Below are positions 17,133-24,503 of a stretch of 24,503 nt of DNA, piece after piece. The position numbers were made by a program, and so were the translations under genes. The notes below the pieces were generated by a model. That model searched no databases. It was not told where the DNA came from and saw only the letters and a program-made list of their open reading frames with translations. This DNA comes from WJLY01 sp964399265. GTDB lineage: Bacteria; Joyebacterota; Joyebacteria; Joyebacterales; Joyebacteraceae. The stretch spans positions 1 through 24,503 of the forward strand of contig CAYNQF010000030.1 in assembly GCA_964399265.1 (NCBI GenBank), read 5' to 3'. Numbering within the stretch: the stretch's first letter is position 1; every line of letters starts with the position of its first letter.

Positions 17133-17456
17133 CCGCTCCTCCTTTCCATCGCACGGCACCGCAAAACCAAACGACCCCGCGGGCCGCGCCGCCACATCGC
17201 CGGCTCAGAGAGCCGCCGACCGCAAGCCCACGGGGTCTGTATTCGGTTACACCTTTTGACCCACGAGGGCCGGCACGGTTTAGTCGGATGTTTGATTCCG
17301 GGCAACCGTCTCCGTCGCGAAGAACCGAGCGCGGGGACGCGCGAGGGGCGCATCCCCGCATCGAAGACCGAACGAGGTTCAGTTGGCTCAGGCGAACGGG
17401 CCGCTCGCCGCGGCCGTTGCGGAACCCGGCCTGCAGCTCTTCCGGGCACCCCTCTG
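17133..17456 (-). other. non-coding gap between tldE and moxR (324 nt), probable moxR leader
   Basis: No credible gene is seen on either strand; short frames here lack a ribosome binding site and read as shadows. The minus strand holds a weak promoter-like pair, TTGCCC (17300-17305), 17 nt, TAAACC (17277-17282), which would leave a 5' leader of about 140 nt. Two small hairpins are present: CGGCTC/GAGCCG with a 3-nt loop (17201-17215), and GGCCGC/GCGGCC with a 5-nt loop (17399-17415). A larger hairpin is listed separately. The lower-GC stretch at 17220-17300 is where a promoter is most likely. Confidence 0.4.
17331..17359 (-). terminator. GC-rich hairpin downstream of tldE, possible terminator
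   Basis: GCGGGGA (17331-17337) pairs with TCCCCGC (17353-17359), then after one mismatch GCGC (17339-17342) pairs with GCGC (17348-17351) around a 5-nt loop, 11 pairs in total. It lies about 98 nt after the tldE stop. On the minus strand it is followed by GCTCGGTTCTTCGC, which is not a clean T-run, so intrinsic termination is uncertain. Confidence 0.35.
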
Positions 17457-18809
17457 CTAGAACTCCGTGGCGCCGGTGAACTTGAAGTCGCGCACGAGGA
17501 TCGTCGGCACGGTCGTCGAGGCGATGCCGCCCCAGTTCTGACCGACCGTCTGCCTCTCGGCCGTCACTCCGTCGACGTTGCCGTAGGCGCGCAGCATGCT
17601 GTCGGTGAACCTCAGGTTCTTCACCGCGCCCACGATCTTGCCGTCCTCGATGAGGAAAGTGCCGTCCCGCGTCATGCCCGTGAAGAGGGCCTTCCTCGTG
17701 TCCAGAAGCCCGTTCAGATAGTGGAAGCGGGACACCAGCAGCCCTCTCTTGACCCTGGAGAGCAGATCGTCGAGCGTGTCCGTCCCCGGCGCTATGAAGA
17801 GGTTGCTCGGCCCGGGACCTCCCCTGAACGTGGCGACGCCCGCATGACCGGTCGACGCAACACCGTCCTTCTTGGCCGTCGTCGTGTCGTAGACCGGTCC
17901 CCTGACGACGCCGTTCTCGATCAGGACCACCTTCTTCTTGGGCACGCCCTCGAAGTCGAATGGTATGGGCACGCCCGCCGGGTCGGTGCCGTCGTCGTAG
18001 ATGGTTATGGTATCGTGCATGAGCTTCTCACCGATGCGCCCGGCCATGAAGCTCTGGCCCTCCTGCACCTGCTTCGCGCCGAAAGCGGTGAACTCGAGCC
18101 ACGACATGACCTCGGCGGTCGCCCGTGGCTCCAGTATCACGTCTATCTCGCCCGGCTCTATCCCGACCGGATCCTTGGCGGCGATGCACTTGTCCACCGC
18201 CATTCGCGCTATCGCCTCAGGGTCGACGTCGTCGATCGACACGGCGTACCCCGACTGGGAGCCCGACTCCCCGTCCTCTCCTACGGCGAAGATGGACAGG
18301 AACACGTCCGTCCCGTCGTAGTGCTGCCTCATGCCGTTCGTGGAGGCCACAGCGACCGACATCGTGCTGGTCCTGTACGCGCCGGAGACCTTGAGCCCCT
18401 GCTCCTTCGCGACCGCGACGGCCGCCTCCACTCCTGCGGCTCTGTCATCCGGCGTCGCCGCGGCCGTGGCCTCCGAGTACGACTCGACCTCCGGCGTCTC
18501 CTCAGGCGCGGGGAACCCGGGGAAGTCGTCCTGCTCAGGACTCTGCTTCGCCATCTCCACCGCCCTGCCGATGGCGGCGGCGAGCGACTCAGGGTCGATC
18601 TTGTTCGTCTCCGTTACGCCTATCCTCTTGCCCACGGCAACCCGGGCCACCACCTGGTGGTCGTCCTCGTGTACGTTCTGGTGGATCACCGAGTCAGCGA
18701 AGCGGGTCAGTGACGAGTCGACTCCGTACGCCATCAACTCGGTCCCGTCGGCCGTCGACCTGTCTAGCGCGTCGGAGAGAAGCGAGAGCAGTTCGTTCTT
18801 CGGTATCAT
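17457..18809 (-). CDS. tldE: TldE/PmbA-family protein, partner of TldD
   Basis: A 450-residue protein of the TldD/PmbA family. It has the family pattern of an N-terminal alpha/beta region (GVDSSLTRFADSVIHQN, about 30-46), a middle region with VILEPRATAEV, and a C-terminal half with GPGPSNLFI, FTGMTRDGTFLIEDGKIV and LRFTDSM. There is no HExxxH metal motif, which is the mark of TldE (PmbA) as opposed to TldD. In E. coli TldD and TldE form a heterodimeric metalloprotease with the active site in TldD; it cleaves unfolded peptides and matures microcin B17. The ATG at 18809 overlaps the tldD stop (ATGA); a longer in-frame start at 19031 is rejected as a wrong-frame reading of the end of tldD. Confidence 0.92.
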   Translation of the reverse strand: MIPKNELLSLLSDALDRSTADGTELMAYGVDSSLTRFADSVIHQNVHEDDHQVVARVAVGKRIGVTETNKIDPESLAAAIGRAVEMAKQSPEQDDFPGFPAPEETPEVESYSEATAAATPDDRAAGVEAAVAVAKEQGLKVSGAYRTSTMSVAVASTNGMRQHYDGTDVFLSIFAVGEDGESGSQSGYAVSIDDVDPEAIARMAVDKCIAAKDPVGIEPGEIDVILEPRATAEVMSWLEFTAFGAKQVQEGQSFMAGRIGEKLMHDTITIYDDGTDPAGVPIPFDFEGVPKKKVVLIENGVVRGPVYDTTTAKKDGVASTGHAGVATFRGGPGPSNLFIAPGTDTLDDLLSRVKRGLLVSRFHYLNGLLDTRKALFTGMTRDGTFLIEDGKIVGAVKNLRFTDSMLRAYGNVDGVTAERQTVGQNWGGIASTTVPTILVRDFKFTGATEF

Positions 18810-20248
18810 TTTCTCACCCCCACTTCGACGTTCCTGAACCTGGCCGGAGCGACTCCGTGTCCCACGTGCGCGGACTGACCGGGTTCGCCCTTGCCGCAGC
18901 TCGGTATGCCCCAGATATGCCACTCGGACTCCCCGGCGATGGCGTCGCACCCTCCCCAGAACTGGGGCGTGATGCCGGTGTAGACCGGGTTCTTGAGCAT
19001 TCTGACTCTCTTGCCGTTCTTGATCTCCCACGCTATCTCGCAGCCGAACTGGAAGTTGATCCTTCTCTGGTCGATGCTCCAGCTCTTGTTTGAATCGAGG
19101 AAGATTCCGTCCTTCGTGTCCGCGATGATCTGCTCCAGTGTTCCCTCGCGGGGAAGCAGGTTGATGTTCGTCATGCGGACGAGCGGGATCCTGTTCCAGC
19201 CGTCGGCCCGCATGGTGCCGTTGCTCCTGAGCCCGATCCTCGGCGCCGTCTCACGGCTCATCAGGTAGCCCGAGAAGATCCCGTCCTTGACGATGTCGGT
19301 CCGCTGGGCCGGGACACCCTCGTCATCGTAGCCGAACGAACCGAGCCCGCCCGGCGCGGTTGCGTCCGCTACGATGTTGACGATCTCCGAGCCGTACCTG
19401 AACTCCTTGAGCTTGTCGACCGTCAGGAAGCTCGTGCCGGCGTACGAGGCCTCGGTCCCGAACACGCGGTCCAGTTCGACCGGGTGGCCGCACGACTCGT
19501 GCACCTGAAGCGCCAGCTGCGTCCCGCCTATGATGAGCGTCGTGTTGCGCGACGGGCACTCGTCCGCCTTCAGAAGCTGCGCCGCCTCCTGCCCTATGCG
19601 CTCGGAGTGCCCGACCAGGTCCAGCGAACGTGTGAACTCGAAGCCCGCGGTCGAGTAGTCGCCGCGGAAGCTCGCTGGGTACGAGCGCGTCTGGCGGTCG
19701 TCGCCGTCCATCGCGGTGGCCGATATGCCGCCGCCGGTCTCGATGATCGTCTGCTCTATCTCGCTGCCCTCGGTGCTCACGAAGAGCTTGTCGTTCCTCC
19801 AGCTCATCATCGAGGCCGTCGCGTACTTCACCTCGGGGGTCTTCTGAATGCCCTGGCACGAACCCTCGAGTATCGCGAGCTTGTCCGGCAACGGCACCGA
19901 GAACGGGTCCTCCCCGACCTCATTGGCGTAGCTGTCGACGATGGCGCGCTGTCCGTCCAGCACGACCCTGCCGCCGCCTACCCTGGCGCTCGCCTTGGCA
20001 ATGGCGAGCGCGCGGTCGGCGACCTCGCGCACCTTCTCGGGTGTCATCTGCGAACTGGATGAGAACCCCCACGCGCCCGCGTTGAGCACGCGTATGCCGA
20101 ACCCCTCCGATTCGTTGAGAGAGGCCGTCTCGAGAACCCCGTTCTTCATGACGAGGATCTCGAAGAGCGTTCGAACGTGCCGCGCGTCGGCGTAGTCCAC
20201 GCCCCGACGCTTGAGCTCGTCCATCGCCTCCTTGAGGATCTGCTTCAC
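18806..20248 (-). CDS. tldD: TldD-family zinc metallopeptidase
   Basis: A 480-residue catalytic subunit of the TldD/TldE peptidase. The zinc motif is intact as HESCGH (His250, Glu251, His255), and the third ligand is expected to be Cys451 in IPSCGKGEPGQ. Other family stretches are SEGFGIRVLNAGAWGFSS (about 47-64), SASY-type TEASYAGTSF near 266, and a glycine-rich GLGSFGYDDEG. The start is GTG with GGAGGTGA 5 nt upstream. It overlaps tldE by 4 nt and lies 80 nt after trxB. No peptide-precursor gene or other RiPP enzyme is visible nearby, so a housekeeping peptide-clearing role is as likely as natural-product maturation. Confidence 0.95.
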   Translation of the reverse strand: MKQILKEAMDELKRRGVDYADARHVRTLFEILVMKNGVLETASLNESEGFGIRVLNAGAWGFSSSSQMTPEKVREVADRALAIAKASARVGGGRVVLDGQRAIVDSYANEVGEDPFSVPLPDKLAILEGSCQGIQKTPEVKYATASMMSWRNDKLFVSTEGSEIEQTIIETGGGISATAMDGDDRQTRSYPASFRGDYSTAGFEFTRSLDLVGHSERIGQEAAQLLKADECPSRNTTLIIGGTQLALQVHESCGHPVELDRVFGTEASYAGTSFLTVDKLKEFRYGSEIVNIVADATAPGGLGSFGYDDEGVPAQRTDIVKDGIFSGYLMSRETAPRIGLRSNGTMRADGWNRIPLVRMTNINLLPREGTLEQIIADTKDGIFLDSNKSWSIDQRRINFQFGCEIAWEIKNGKRVRMLKNPVYTGITPQFWGGCDAIAGESEWHIWGIPSCGKGEPGQSAHVGHGVAPARFRNVEVGVRK

Positions 20249-20328
20249 ACGTCACCTCCATTGCGTGAGGGCGCCACCGGGCCCGACCGTGGCACGTCCC
20301 TCTGCCGGGCGCCGATTCCCGGGCGCGT

Positions 20329-21252
20329 CTACCAGTCGCCGTCCTCCAGGAACCTGTATGCCACGAAGGCCGCCGTGGCACCGTCACCCACGGCGGTCGC
20401 CACCTGCCTGAGCGTCTTGGACCTGCAGTCGCCGGCCGCCAGGACTCCCTTGACGTTCGTCTTCATCTCGGCATCGGTCTTGACGAAGCCCCACTCGTTG
20501 AGTTCCACCGTGCCCCTCAGAAACTCGGTGCGCGGCTCCAGCCCGACGAACAGGAAGACGCCGGGCACCTCGAGAGTGTGCCGCGCGCCGGTCTTCCTGT
20601 CCTCCAACTCGATCGACTCCACGCCCGTCGAGCCGTTGATGGACGTCACGACGGTGCTGCACAGACACTCGATCTTGTCGTTCGCCATCACGCGCTCGCC
20701 CAGTACCTTCACCGCCCGGAACTCGTCCCGCCTGTGTATCAGGTAGACCTTGTCAGCGAAGTTCGTGAGATAGAGCGCCTCCTGCAGCGCGCTGTCTCCG
20801 CCTCCTATGACCGCCACCGCCTGTCCCTTGTAGAACGGAGCGTCGCACGTGGCGCAGTACGAGACACCTCTGCCCGCAAGCTCTAGTTCCCCGGGGACGC
20901 CTAGCCTGCGGTAGGCGGTTCCGGTCGCCACGATGACCGCCCTCCCGCGCAGCTCCTCATCGCCCGCGACCACGAAGAGGTCGTCTCCGGCGGTCCTGAG
21001 GCCGGTCACCTCCTTCATGGAAGCGAGTTCCGCCCCGAACTCCTGCATCTGCTCCAGCATGTCCTGTGTGAGCTTGGCGCCGTTGATCGCCCCTACGCCG
21101 GGGTAGTTCTCCAGAAGATCGGTGATGGCGGCCTGCCCACCGGGCATCATGGTCTCGAGAACGACGGTCTTGAGGCGAGAGCGGCCGGCGTAGAGCCCTG
21201 CCGTCAACCCCGCGGGGCCTGCGCCGATGATGATGAGATCGTAAGAGCTCAC
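20329..21252 (-). CDS. trxB: thioredoxin reductase
   Basis: A 307-residue FAD- and NADPH-dependent enzyme that reduces thioredoxin. The FAD-binding motif is GAGPAGLTAG (10-19), the redox-active cysteines are Cys133 and Cys136 in CATC, and the NADPH site has GGGDSA (about 150-155) with HRRDEFRA. The C-terminal FAD motif is GVLAAGDCRS. The length is normal for the low-molecular-weight type. The GTG start has GGAGGTGA about 7 nt upstream. The gene has its own candidate promoter and is followed after 80 nt by tldD, which may be read from the same transcript. Confidence 0.96.
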   Translation of the reverse strand: MSSYDLIIIGAGPAGLTAGLYAGRSRLKTVVLETMMPGGQAAITDLLENYPGVGAINGAKLTQDMLEQMQEFGAELASMKEVTGLRTAGDDLFVVAGDEELRGRAVIVATGTAYRRLGVPGELELAGRGVSYCATCDAPFYKGQAVAVIGGGDSALQEALYLTNFADKVYLIHRRDEFRAVKVLGERVMANDKIECLCSTVVTSINGSTGVESIELEDRKTGARHTLEVPGVFLFVGLEPRTEFLRGTVELNEWGFVKTDAEMKTNVKGVLAAGDCRSKTLRQVATAVGDGATAAFVAYRFLEDGDW

Positions 21253-21289
21253 TGCGTGTCACCTCCGGCTTCGGGTCGGCTGCCGGAAG

Positions 21290-21319
21290 AGTATAGCCGA
21301 ACAGCCCCCGGCGGCGCAA
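21290..21319 (-). promoter_or_regulatory. candidate sigma70-type promoter of trxB
   Basis: On the minus strand TTGCGC (21314-21319) is followed after 18 nt by TATACT (21290-21295), a 5/6 match to the -10 consensus, giving a leader of about 30 nt before the GTG. The -35 lies in the loop of the hairpin at 21306-21334. Confidence 0.5.
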
Positions 21320-21334
21320 ACACTGGCGCCGGGG
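21306..21334 (-). promoter_or_regulatory. 8-bp stem inverted repeat over the trxB -35 region
   Basis: CCCCGGCG (21306-21313) and CGCCGGGG (21327-21334) are perfect inverted copies around a 13-nt centre. The repeat covers the candidate trxB -35 box, so it could be an operator or a hairpin of read-through transcript from pilQ. It is not followed by a T-run, so a terminator is unlikely. Confidence 0.4.
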
Positions 21335-21400
21335 CGCGTGCCGCGCGAACCGGTGCGCCCACGAGGCTCCGGGACCTCGCGGTCGTGGGGCAAACACTCG

Positions 21401-21426
21401 GGCGGGACCCCTCTCGGGGCCCCGCC
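21401..21426 (-). terminator. hairpin after pilQ, possible terminator
   Basis: GGCGGG (21401-21406) pairs with CCCGCC (21421-21426) and CCCC (21408-21411) with GGGG (21416-21419) around a TCTC loop, ten pairs with one mismatch. On the minus strand it is followed by CGAGTGTTTGCCCC, which has only a short T-run. It lies 88 nt after the pilQ stop. Confidence 0.42.
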
Positions 21427-21485
21427 CTTGACGCGGCTCACTTCTCTGAGGAACCGCACGTACGTCCTTGCATTCTCGCTTCTGC

Positions 21486-21504
21486 GGCGCCCTCGAGGGG
21501 CGCC
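21486..21504 (-). terminator. hairpin directly after the pilQ stop
   Basis: GGCGCCC (21486-21492) pairs with GGGCGCC (21498-21504) around a 5-nt loop, just 9 nt after the pilQ stop codon. There is no T-run after it on the minus strand, so it may stabilise the 3' end of the pil transcript or act with a protein factor rather than as an intrinsic terminator. Confidence 0.4.
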
Positions 21505-21513
21505 TGCCTGCCC

Positions 21514-22746
21514 CTACTTGACGATACGAGGCGTGATCTTGATGATGAGGTCCGAGTTCTTGGACTCGATCTTCGCGTGCTGGAACAGGTATCCGAGCAC
21601 GGGGATGTCGCCCAGGAACGGCACCTTCGCCACGGTGTTGCTCTCGTCCTCGGAGAGCAGCCCTGCGATCATGAAGGTCTCCCCGTCCTTCACACGCACC
21701 TGTGTCGTCGCCGTGCGCTCCTTCGTCCACGGGATCTCTTCGTTCGGACCGCGGAAACCCACGATCGTGCTGACGTTCGGTTCGACGAACACGGTGATGT
21801 GGCCGTCGCCGGCCGCGCGCGGGATCACGTTGACGGAAACGCCGACCTCTTCCTTCTCGACCTTGACCTCATAGACTCCGCTCGTTGTGAGCCCGGTGAC
21901 CGTGTAGGGAATCACGTCGCCGATATGGATCTTGGCCTCGCGGTTGTTCAACGTCGCGAGCGTGGCGCGCGTCAGGATCTTCGCCCTGCCGTCGGTCTCA
22001 AGCAGGTCGAGAGCGATCTCGAGAGCCTTCGCCTGACGCGTGACGTTGTCGGCGTTGGGTCTCGTGGAGACGTACGGCATCTCGCTCGGGATGGCGTCGG
22101 TGTCAGAGAGACCCGGGTCGCCTTCGGCGAAGATGATCGACTGGCTCGTGATCTTGCCCCAATCGATGCCGAGTTCCTTGAGGTCGTTCGTCGACACCTC
22201 GATGACCTCGGTCTCGAGCAGGATCTGGACCGGCGGGACGTCGAGGTTGGTTATGACCTCCCTGATCTGGTCTATCATGCCTGGAGTCGCGACCACGATG
22301 AGCCTGTTGCCGCCCGGGTCCGCCGCGACCTTCTCGATCATCTTCTCGAGCACGGGGACCAGCTCGAACGCGTCCGCGTACTGAAGAGGTATCACGTAGG
22401 TCCCGACCCCCGTCTCCTGCTTCAGGGTGTCCTCGGGGGCGACGAGTATCGAGTTGCCCACCCTCTCGTAACCCAGACCAGCGGCGCGGACGATGAGGTT
22501 CAGAGCCTCCTCGACCGGCGTGTTGGTCAGGTTGATGGAGATGACCGTGCCCTCCACCTCGGTGCTCGCCACGATGTTGAGCCCGCTCTTCTCGGAGAGG
22601 ATCTCGAGCACGTCGACGAGCGGCGTCTCGGACGCGCGTATCGTCACGAGGGCCTGACCGCCCGCGCCGATGCCCTGCGCGCAGACTCCTGGCGCCATTA
22701 CGGCCAGAGTCAGCGCAGCGATGAGCACTGTCGTACAGATCTTCAC
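21514..22746 (-). CDS. pilQ: PilQ/GspD-type secretin (short form)
   Basis: A 410-residue outer-membrane secretin. It has a signal peptide (1-23, cleaved near GVCAQ), an N0/STN-like domain (about 32-100, VTIRASETPLVDVLEIL), an N1-like secretin domain (about 115-185, YVIPLQYADAFELVPVLEKM) and the secretin core (about 250-408). The core contains the hallmark VPFLGDIPVLGYLF near the end. The start GTG at 22746 is used because GAGGAGG is 6 nt upstream; a GTG 15 nt earlier has no such site. It forms the multimeric pore for a type IV pilus or type II secretion-like system. It lacks AMIN domains and is shorter than typical PilQ, so it could serve a reduced system. Confidence 0.92.
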   Translation of the reverse strand: MKICTTVLIAALTLAVMAPGVCAQGIGAGGQALVTIRASETPLVDVLEILSEKSGLNIVASTEVEGTVISINLTNTPVEEALNLIVRAAGLGYERVGNSILVAPEDTLKQETGVGTYVIPLQYADAFELVPVLEKMIEKVAADPGGNRLIVVATPGMIDQIREVITNLDVPPVQILLETEVIEVSTNDLKELGIDWGKITSQSIIFAEGDPGLSDTDAIPSEMPYVSTRPNADNVTRQAKALEIALDLLETDGRAKILTRATLATLNNREAKIHIGDVIPYTVTGLTTSGVYEVKVEKEEVGVSVNVIPRAAGDGHITVFVEPNVSTIVGFRGPNEEIPWTKERTATTQVRVKDGETFMIAGLLSEDESNTVAKVPFLGDIPVLGYLFQHAKIESKNSDLIIKITPRIVK

Positions 22747-22757
22747 CTTCGGCCTCC

Positions 22758-23246
22758 TCACTGGTTCGAGGGCACGTACTCCACCTTCTGCTGGCCGGAG
22801 TCGCCCTCTATCGTTACCCCGTCCCTTTCTATCGCGACGACGCGCCCGCCCGCGACCTCGTCGCCCACGTGAACGATCTGACTCGCTCCGCTCACGATGA
22901 GCACGGCGGTCGGGTCCGCGTCAATGAACACCGCTGTCACCTTGTACGTCGGCCGACTGGGCCTCGACGTCTTCGGCGCGGCCGGCTTCTTGGGCGGCGT
23001 GTACGGTACCATCGGGTCCCGCTCGGCACCGCCCGCATCGTCACGCGTCCTGGCCGCGGCCAGGTCCTCCAGCAGAGACTCGATCTCTACGCCGGTGGAC
23101 TCCAGCTGTCCGGGTGAGCCCTGGTCGGAGCGGGTCGTGTGTCGGAGTGTGGCCGCCGTGCCGACGATCGCCCGCGCTCCTATCACGACCGAGAGCCCGG
23201 TCGCTATCACAGCTACGATGGTGATTCCAAGGGTCTTGCTGTTCAA
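22758..23246 (-). CDS. pilP: PilP/GspC-like inner-membrane alignment protein
   Basis: About 162 residues. An N-terminal membrane anchor (GITIVAVIATGLSVVIGA) is followed by a low-complexity linker with PYTPPKKPAAPKTS, then a C-terminal beta domain (about 100-160) with AVFIDADPTAVLIVSG and HVGDEVAGGRVVAIERDGV, as in the homology region of PilP or GspC that contacts the secretin. I place the start at TTG 23246, where GGGGGA lies 5 nt upstream; a GTG at 23258 in the same frame has no ribosome binding site but cannot be excluded. It ends just upstream of pilQ, with the stop next to the pilQ ribosome binding site. The symbol is from order and domain; the exact family is moderately certain. Confidence 0.75.
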   Translation of the reverse strand: MNSKTLGITIVAVIATGLSVVIGARAIVGTAATLRHTTRSDQGSPGQLESTGVEIESLLEDLAAARTRDDAGGAERDPMVPYTPPKKPAAPKTSRPSRPTYKVTAVFIDADPTAVLIVSGASQIVHVGDEVAGGRVVAIERDGVTIEGDSGQQKVEYVPSNQ

Positions 23247-23302
23247 TTCGTCCCCCACGAGTCTTGTAGCTCGACCGGGCCTTGTCGGCCCGCGTGGCGT
23301 AC

Positions 23303-23802
23303 TCAGTACCCGATCACGGAAAGCGTCAGGCTGGCGCGGTGGCGCGAGCCGGTTCCGGTCGCGCTCGACCTGAGGTCGAAGTCATCGAACACCACGACGT
23401 CCGAGAGACCTTCCAGATACTCCATGAACGAGTTCATGCTGTCGTAGCTGCCCTCGACCTGCATCTTGTAGTTGCGACGCATGTACGAACCCGAATAGGG
23501 CGTCTCTCCCTGCGGCTCGACCCTTGAGAGTGTGAGCCCAGATGGTCCAGTTCCGAGGTGACGCCGGAGAGAAACCTGTGGTCGCCCGAGTCGGCGGCGG
23601 GCTGCGGCAGGAAGTCGGCCACCTGCGCGAGCGCCTCCGAGTGCCCGGCGACGTACAGCAACTCCTTCTCCGCCCGTACGAGTTCGTCCGCCAGCGTGTC
23701 GAGCTGCTTGCGTTTGGGCGCGTAGATCGTCGCGTTTGCCACGACCAGGACCAGCAGTATGGCCACGGCGACTATGAGGTCCAGCCTAGCTCGTCCTTTC
23801 AC
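23303..23802 (-). pseudogene. pilO: PilO-like gene split by a one-base deletion
   Basis: From the GTG at 23802 (GGGAG about 7 nt upstream, 17-nt overlap with pilN) the frame reads a PilO-like protein: a membrane anchor (LIVAVAILLVLVV), a coiled-coil-like stretch (APKRKQLDTLADELVRAEKE), then FLPQPAADSGDHRFLSGVTS. At the CCC run 23537-23539 the frame is lost and the read-through frame stops at 23434 after about 34 non-homologous residues. In the neighbouring frame the expected C-terminal domain continues without stops to TGA at 23303-23305, with LTLSRVEPQG, YKMQVEGSYDSMNSFMEYL and a final LTLSVIGY. One added base restores a 166-residue protein. PilO partners PilN in the alignment subcomplex. 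It could be a true mutation, an assembly error, or less likely a programmed shift. Confidence 0.85.
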
Positions 23803-24503
23803 CGCCCGCTCCCGTCTGTTCGGGTCCCGTCGTGTCGTCGAACTCAACATCGTCTTCGTCTATGGTCGTCTTCCAGCCGGCCTCGGGTATAGCCGTGGCA
23901 CCCGATTGCAGTGCCTCCGGCGTGTTGAGAGGCGTGAACACGTCGAATTCGAGGAACCTCTTCCCGTCCTCCGAAAGCCACGTCGACCTTACCAGCCTCG
24001 GCTCGAGGAAGTGCCCGCGGAAATACGGATCGCCCCGGAGCCCGTTCACGAGTTCCATCAGCACCCGCATGCCCTCTTCCTCACTGCTCGCCGTCATGCG
24101 CCCGCTGATGCGCAGACCCTTCACGCGAATGCCCCCGCCTATGTCGCTCTGGGACATGCTGATGCGGGGCAACCACATCTGCTTGGGGGTCAGTCTGGCC
24201 ACCGTCCTGAACACGCGGCTCCAGAGGACGCGCTCCGCGCGCATCCGGACGAGCCCCAGTTCCTCGTCCGTGGTCTTTCCGCCCTGCTCGTCGACGACCT
24301 TGGCCAGCGCCTGCTGCGTGGCCGTGAGCCTCGTCTTCGTGGCCGCGATGCCGTTCTCCGACATGACGACCGCGAAGATGAACAGCCCGACGACGACTGC
24401 GTTCACACACAGGACGATCGCCAGGATCGCGACCCTGTGGACCCTCCTCATGGCCTCGAGTCTCTTCTCGTGGCCGAGTCTGTACATGTTGACCCTGAAC
24501 AGC
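23786..24503 (-). CDS. pilN: PilN-like pilus assembly protein (5' end outside window)
   Basis: The frame is open to the right edge of the window. An ATG at 24487 gives 233 residues, but five further codons (LFRVN) precede it, and the resemblance to the MxRINLLP-type start of PilN suggests the true start is just outside. A membrane anchor (about 18-42 from that ATG, AILAIVLCVNAVVVGLFIFAV) is followed by a helical coiled-coil-like region with KTRLTATQQALAKVVDE, then a ferredoxin-like domain (about 90-170) with GLRISGRMTASSEEEGMRVLMEL and FEPRLVRSTWL-type segments. PilN binds PilM in the cytoplasm and PilO in the periplasm. The long C-terminal tail beyond 190 is unusual and acidic. pilM would be expected just right of the window. 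Confidence 0.8.
   Translation of the reverse strand, partial: LFRVNMYRLGHEKRLEAMRRVHRVAILAIVLCVNAVVVGLFIFAVVMSENGIAATKTRLTATQQALAKVVDEQGGKTTDEELGLVRMRAERVLWSRVFRTVARLTPKQMWLPRISMSQSDIGGGIRVKGLRISGRMTASSEEEGMRVLMELVNGLRGDPYFRGHFLEPRLVRSTWLSEDGKRFLEFDVFTPLNTPEALQSGATAIPEAGWKTTIDEDDVEFDDTTGPEQTGAGGERTS

Noticed and set aside
17288..17479. Small plus-strand gene of 63 codons in the tldE-moxR gap
   Set aside because: No ribosome binding site, no family pattern, and it overlaps the end of tldE and a hairpin.
18810..19031. N-terminal extension of tldE
   Set aside because: Its 74 residues are a wrong-frame reading of the end of tldD; ATG at 18809 has the family N-terminus and the ATGA overlap.
21256..22872. 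538-residue plus-strand frame opposite pilQ
   Set aside because: It is antisense to a clear secretin and full of Arg/Asp/His/Leu without motifs.

Overview
The window is high-GC bacterial DNA. Every gene I can support lies on the minus strand, so transcription runs from right to left. The genes are packed tightly, with many 4-nt ATGA/GTGA, 1-nt TGATG or 17-nt overlaps and strong GGAGG-type ribosome binding sites. About half of the visible starts are GTG or TTG. I saw no tRNA, rRNA, CRISPR array, transposase, integrase or phage gene. The gene set is a Bat/MoxR cluster as known from Bacteroides and relatives, type IV pilus pilN-O-P-Q, TldD/TldE, a KorD-type ferredoxin subunit and a three-part PurL/PurQ/PurS system. 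It points to a Gram-negative bacterium, perhaps a high-GC candidate phylum near the FCB group with some anaerobic ferredoxin metabolism. That placement is inference and weak.

In order of transcription: (1) 24503-21514 holds the alignment subcomplex and secretin of a type IV pilus or type II secretion-like machine (pilN, pilO, pilP, pilQ). pilO is split by an apparent one-base deletion. (2) A 261-nt spacer carries three GC-rich hairpins and a candidate promoter for trxB (thioredoxin reductase). (3) tldD and tldE follow as an overlapping pair. (4) A 324-nt non-coding gap leads into a MoxR-Bat block (17132-8648): AAA+ ATPase MoxR, a DUF58 protein, a BatD-like membrane protein, two VWA proteins (BatA, BatB), a TPR protein with a glutamine-rich repeat tail (BatC-like), BatD, and a TPR/SH3 protein (BatE-like). 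(5) The same run continues almost without gaps into asd, ecfT, truA, a small transaldolase, an HtrA protease, and purL-purQ-purS. (6) After a short gap with a weak candidate promoter, the window ends inside a ferredoxin-type subunit that looks like KorD.

Working together: MoxR with DUF58/VWA/TPR proteins probably forms a chaperone-like envelope system. PilNOP align the pilus motor with the PilQ secretin. TldD/TldE form a heteromeric peptidase. PurL, PurQ and PurS form FGAM synthase for purine synthesis. The most notable item is the PurS gene (226-828): it encodes two PurS-like domains in tandem in one 200-residue chain, which would replace the usual PurS homodimer. The second is the one-base lesion that splits pilO. 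Neither is proof of a new system, and no clearly undescribed defence or mobile system is visible here.
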